From contig CAMZKQ010000111.1 in the NCBI GenBank assembly GCA_947311265.1, positions 1-8,052 of the forward strand: DNA of 8,052 nucleotides, in the 5' to 3' direction. Positions 6,942 to 8,052 of the stretch are shown in pieces; position 1 is the first letter of the stretch, and each line of letters starts with the position of its first letter. Both the position numbers and the translations under genes were made by a program. The notes under the pieces were generated by a model, which did not search any database, had not been told where the DNA came from, and saw nothing but the letters and a program-made list of their open reading frames with translations. This DNA comes from an uncultured Chlorobiota bacterium. GTDB taxonomy: Bacteria; Bacteroidota; Bacteroidia; Bacteroidales; JAADGE01.

Positions 6942-6960
6942 ACATTGCATAAAGCAATGT
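6942..6960. repeat. Perfect 7-bp inverted repeat in the gmk/M15 divergent region
   Basis: ACATTGC (6942-6948) and GCAATGT (6954-6960) are exact inverted copies around a 5-base loop, ATAAA. No T-run follows, so it is not a terminator. It may be an operator for the divergent promoters or part of a structured leader. Confidence 0.4.
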
Positions 6961-7052
6961 TTACATAACTTATTTGTAAAATATTATCAGATTTTGCAAA
7001 AAAACTTTATCTTAGCCAAATATAGTTTTAGACACCCCTAAAAAGAATAAAA

Positions 7053-7901
7053 ATGAAAGTAATAAAACATGGCTCAATAGGCGACGATGTTGAAGAGTGG
7101 CAATATTTCCTTATGGGAGAGCAATATTATATTGTTGAAGGCACAGGTGTTTTCGATGATATAACACATGCTGCAACGGTTGATTTTCAACGCAGAAATG
7201 GCTTAAAACCTGATGGTGTGGTGGGCAAACATTCTTACCTAAAAGCAAATTTTTTAGGCTTTGATTTTTCTGATTTTAACCCTATCCCTGCAAAGGGCGA
7301 AAAAAAAGAGGGTAAGAAAGCTAAGAAAAAGCAATCCGATGCTAATGTGGATATGAGTGGTAAACATTGGCCTCCAGAACCAAATTTTAAAGGCCCATCG
7401 CCTGCTCTTGCTCAGGAAATGTTTGGTAAAATTAAATATAAATCGGACAGGAAAGGGCAGGTAACTTTGCTCAATAACTGGGAAAAGAAAAATATCATTA
7501 CAATAAATATCCCACAGCTCAATAAAATTGGGCAGCGTTGGGGGCATAAAAATGGGGATATTCTTTTCCATAAATTGGCGGCCCCTCAAATGATTGCTCT
7601 TTGGCAGGCATGGGAAGATGCTGGGCTATTGCCGCTGATTACTGATTGGTGCTGTACATACAGTATGCGGTTTGTGCGGGGGAGTAAAACTCGGCTAAGT
7701 AACCATGCCTACGGCACTGCGTTTGATATTAATATCCGCTCTAATGCTTTGGGCAAAACGCCCCCTGTTGTGGGCAAGCCGGGCAGTTTGCGTAAACTTG
7801 TACCACTTGCTAATGAGTTTGGTTTTTATTGGGGGGGGCATTTCCCTCGCCGAAAAGATGGCATGCACTTTGAAGTGGCAAAAATTATCAGAATTGCTTA
7901 G
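7053..7901 (+). CDS. Signal-less M15-type peptidoglycan peptidase with N-terminal peptidoglycan-binding domain
   Basis: The 282-residue product is a predicted zinc-dependent peptidase that cuts peptide cross-links of peptidoglycan. Residues 4-66 are a PG_binding_1 domain (GSIGDDVEEWQYFL, then GVFDDITHAATVDFQRRNGL and PDGVVG). A Lys-rich linker (80-94) leads to the catalytic domain (about 130-282). Its zinc ligands are visible in SNHAYGTAFDIN (216-227; His218 and Asp225) and GMHFEV (270-275; His272, with Glu274). FVRGS (207-211) and NALG (231-234) are also typical of M15 enzymes. The start is well chosen because the binding domain begins at residue 4. There is no signal peptide or membrane segment, so the enzyme is either released by lysis or moved by a non-Sec route, as with phage endolysins or contractile-injection cargo; no tail or secretion gene is visible here. 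An 8-G run (7831-7838) lies just before the His272 codon. It ends at a bidirectional terminator. Confidence 0.93.
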   Translation: MKVIKHGSIGDDVEEWQYFLMGEQYYIVEGTGVFDDITHAATVDFQRRNGLKPDGVVGKHSYLKANFLGFDFSDFNPIPAKGEKKEGKKAKKKQSDANVDMSGKHWPPEPNFKGPSPALAQEMFGKIKYKSDRKGQVTLLNNWEKKNIITINIPQLNKIGQRWGHKNGDILFHKLAAPQMIALWQAWEDAGLLPLITDWCCTYSMRFVRGSKTRLSNHAYGTAFDINIRSNALGKTPPVVGKPGSLRKLVPLANEFGFYWGGHFPRRKDGMHFEVAKIIRIA

Positions 7902-7930
7902 ACCAAGTAATTTGAGATTTATAATTTCAT

Positions 7931-7966
7931 AAAAAAGCAGTTCCAATTTGGGAGCTGCTTTTTTTA
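7931..7966. terminator. Bidirectional intrinsic terminator (M15 gene and MscS-type gene)
   Basis: A stem of 13-14 bp pairs 7931-7944 with 7951-7964, including one G-T pair, around a 6-base loop (7945-7950). The 5' arm begins with six A and the 3' arm ends in a T-run (7959-7965), so it has a U-tract in both directions. It lies between the plus-strand M15 stop at 7901 and the minus-strand channel stop at 7987. Confidence 0.88.
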
Positions 7967-7986
7967 TTTCATGATTAAAAAAATCA

Positions 7987-8052
7987 TTAACTTTGTTGGT
8001 GTACATGTACGTCCATTTGTGGGTAAGGAATATTTAGTCCTTTTTGGTCGAA
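7987..8052 (-). CDS. MscS-family mechanosensitive channel, C-terminal end only
   Basis: The minus strand from the window edge reads 21 codons, FDQKGLNIPYPQMDVHVHQQ and a final Ser, then a TAA stop at 7989-7987. The segment GLNIPYPQMDVHV matches the end of the cytoplasmic domain of MscS channels, where a conserved helix and I-P-Y/F-P-Q-x-D-V strand closes the beta-barrel of the vestibule (E. coli MscS has PYPQMDVNF). The start and all membrane helices lie outside the window, so channel subtype and regulation cannot be judged. The gene converges with the M15 peptidase gene and shares its terminator. MscS channels release solutes during osmotic downshock. Identity rests on about a dozen residues but the motif is distinctive. 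Confidence 0.72.
   Translation of the reverse strand, partial: FDQKGLNIPYPQMDVHVHQQS

Larger units (their letters stand above)
6735..7052. other. 318-bp divergent intergenic region with promoter candidates and hairpins
   Basis: This AT-rich gap separates gmk (minus) from the M15 peptidase gene (plus). It holds the gmk promoter candidate (6753-6760); a hairpin AGAGC/GCTCT (6873-6877/6888-6892) next to an A-rich run (6859-6873) that would read as a weak terminator on the minus strand; a perfect 7-bp hairpin ACATTGC/GCAATGT with a 5-base loop (6942-6960); and, on the minus strand, another exact TAnnTTTG match (TATATTTG, 7017-7024). On the plus strand, TATCTTAG (7008-7015) is one mismatch from the same consensus and may drive the M15 gene. 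No open frame of useful size is present. Confidence 0.6.

Noticed and set aside
7971..7987. Hairpin ATGATT/AATCAT as a separate terminator
   Set aside because: The stem is only 6 AT-rich base pairs, and the much stronger hairpin at 7931-7966 is adjacent and covers both genes.
7695..8006. 103-codon open frame on the minus strand
   Set aside because: It overlaps the catalytic part of the M15 gene and crosses the terminator hairpin; its first codons overlap, in another frame, the far better supported MscS C-terminus.
8001..8010. Perfect palindrome GTACATGTAC as an operator
   Set aside because: It lies within the codons of the conserved MDVHVH tail of the MscS-type gene, so coding constraint and chance explain it.

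Overview
The window looks like chromosomal DNA from a member of the Bacteroidota. It is AT-rich. None of the starts has a convincing Shine-Dalgarno sequence; they are preceded by A-rich stretches instead. Several upstream regions carry matches to the Bacteroidota -7 promoter element TAnnTTTG. The protein styles also fit: a secreted WD40 protein whose signal peptide ends in SFSQ, a Bacteroidota-type RND adaptor, and signal-less Ig-like and M15 proteins. I see no rRNA, tRNA, insertion sequence, CRISPR array or integrase.

Layout, left to right. (1) Bases 1-588, plus strand: the 3' part of an Rpn/PD-(D/E)XK transposase-like gene cut by the window edge, with four tandem 21-bp coding repeats. (2) A bidirectional terminator at about 648-686 separates it from a minus-strand pair. 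An unrecognised three-Ig-domain protein (2862-1729) is followed 36 bp later by an exported seven-bladed WD40 protein (1692-706). (3) Minus strand 4939-3128: a 603-residue protein resembling the nitronate monooxygenase/FabK FMN-binding TIM barrels, with its own terminator directly after the stop codon. (4) Minus strand 6734-5000: guanylate kinase (gmk), then 37 bp, then an RND/HlyD-type periplasmic adaptor. (5) A 318-bp divergent intergenic region (6735-7052) with candidate promoters and hairpins. (6) Plus strand 7053-7901: a peptidoglycan-binding plus M15 zinc peptidase with no signal peptide. (7) A bidirectional terminator, then the last codons of a minus-strand MscS-type mechanosensitive channel cut by the right edge.

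Functionally this is a mix. It holds one housekeeping gene (gmk), envelope genes (adaptor, MscS, M15 peptidase, WD40) and two poorly characterised genes (the Ig-like protein and the TIM-barrel protein). I cannot demonstrate a new multi-gene system. The most interesting points are the Ig-like/WD40 pair, the extended Cys-containing C-terminus of the TIM-barrel protein, the adaptor with no pump gene beside it, and the signal-less M15 peptidase with a G8 tract just before a catalytic residue.
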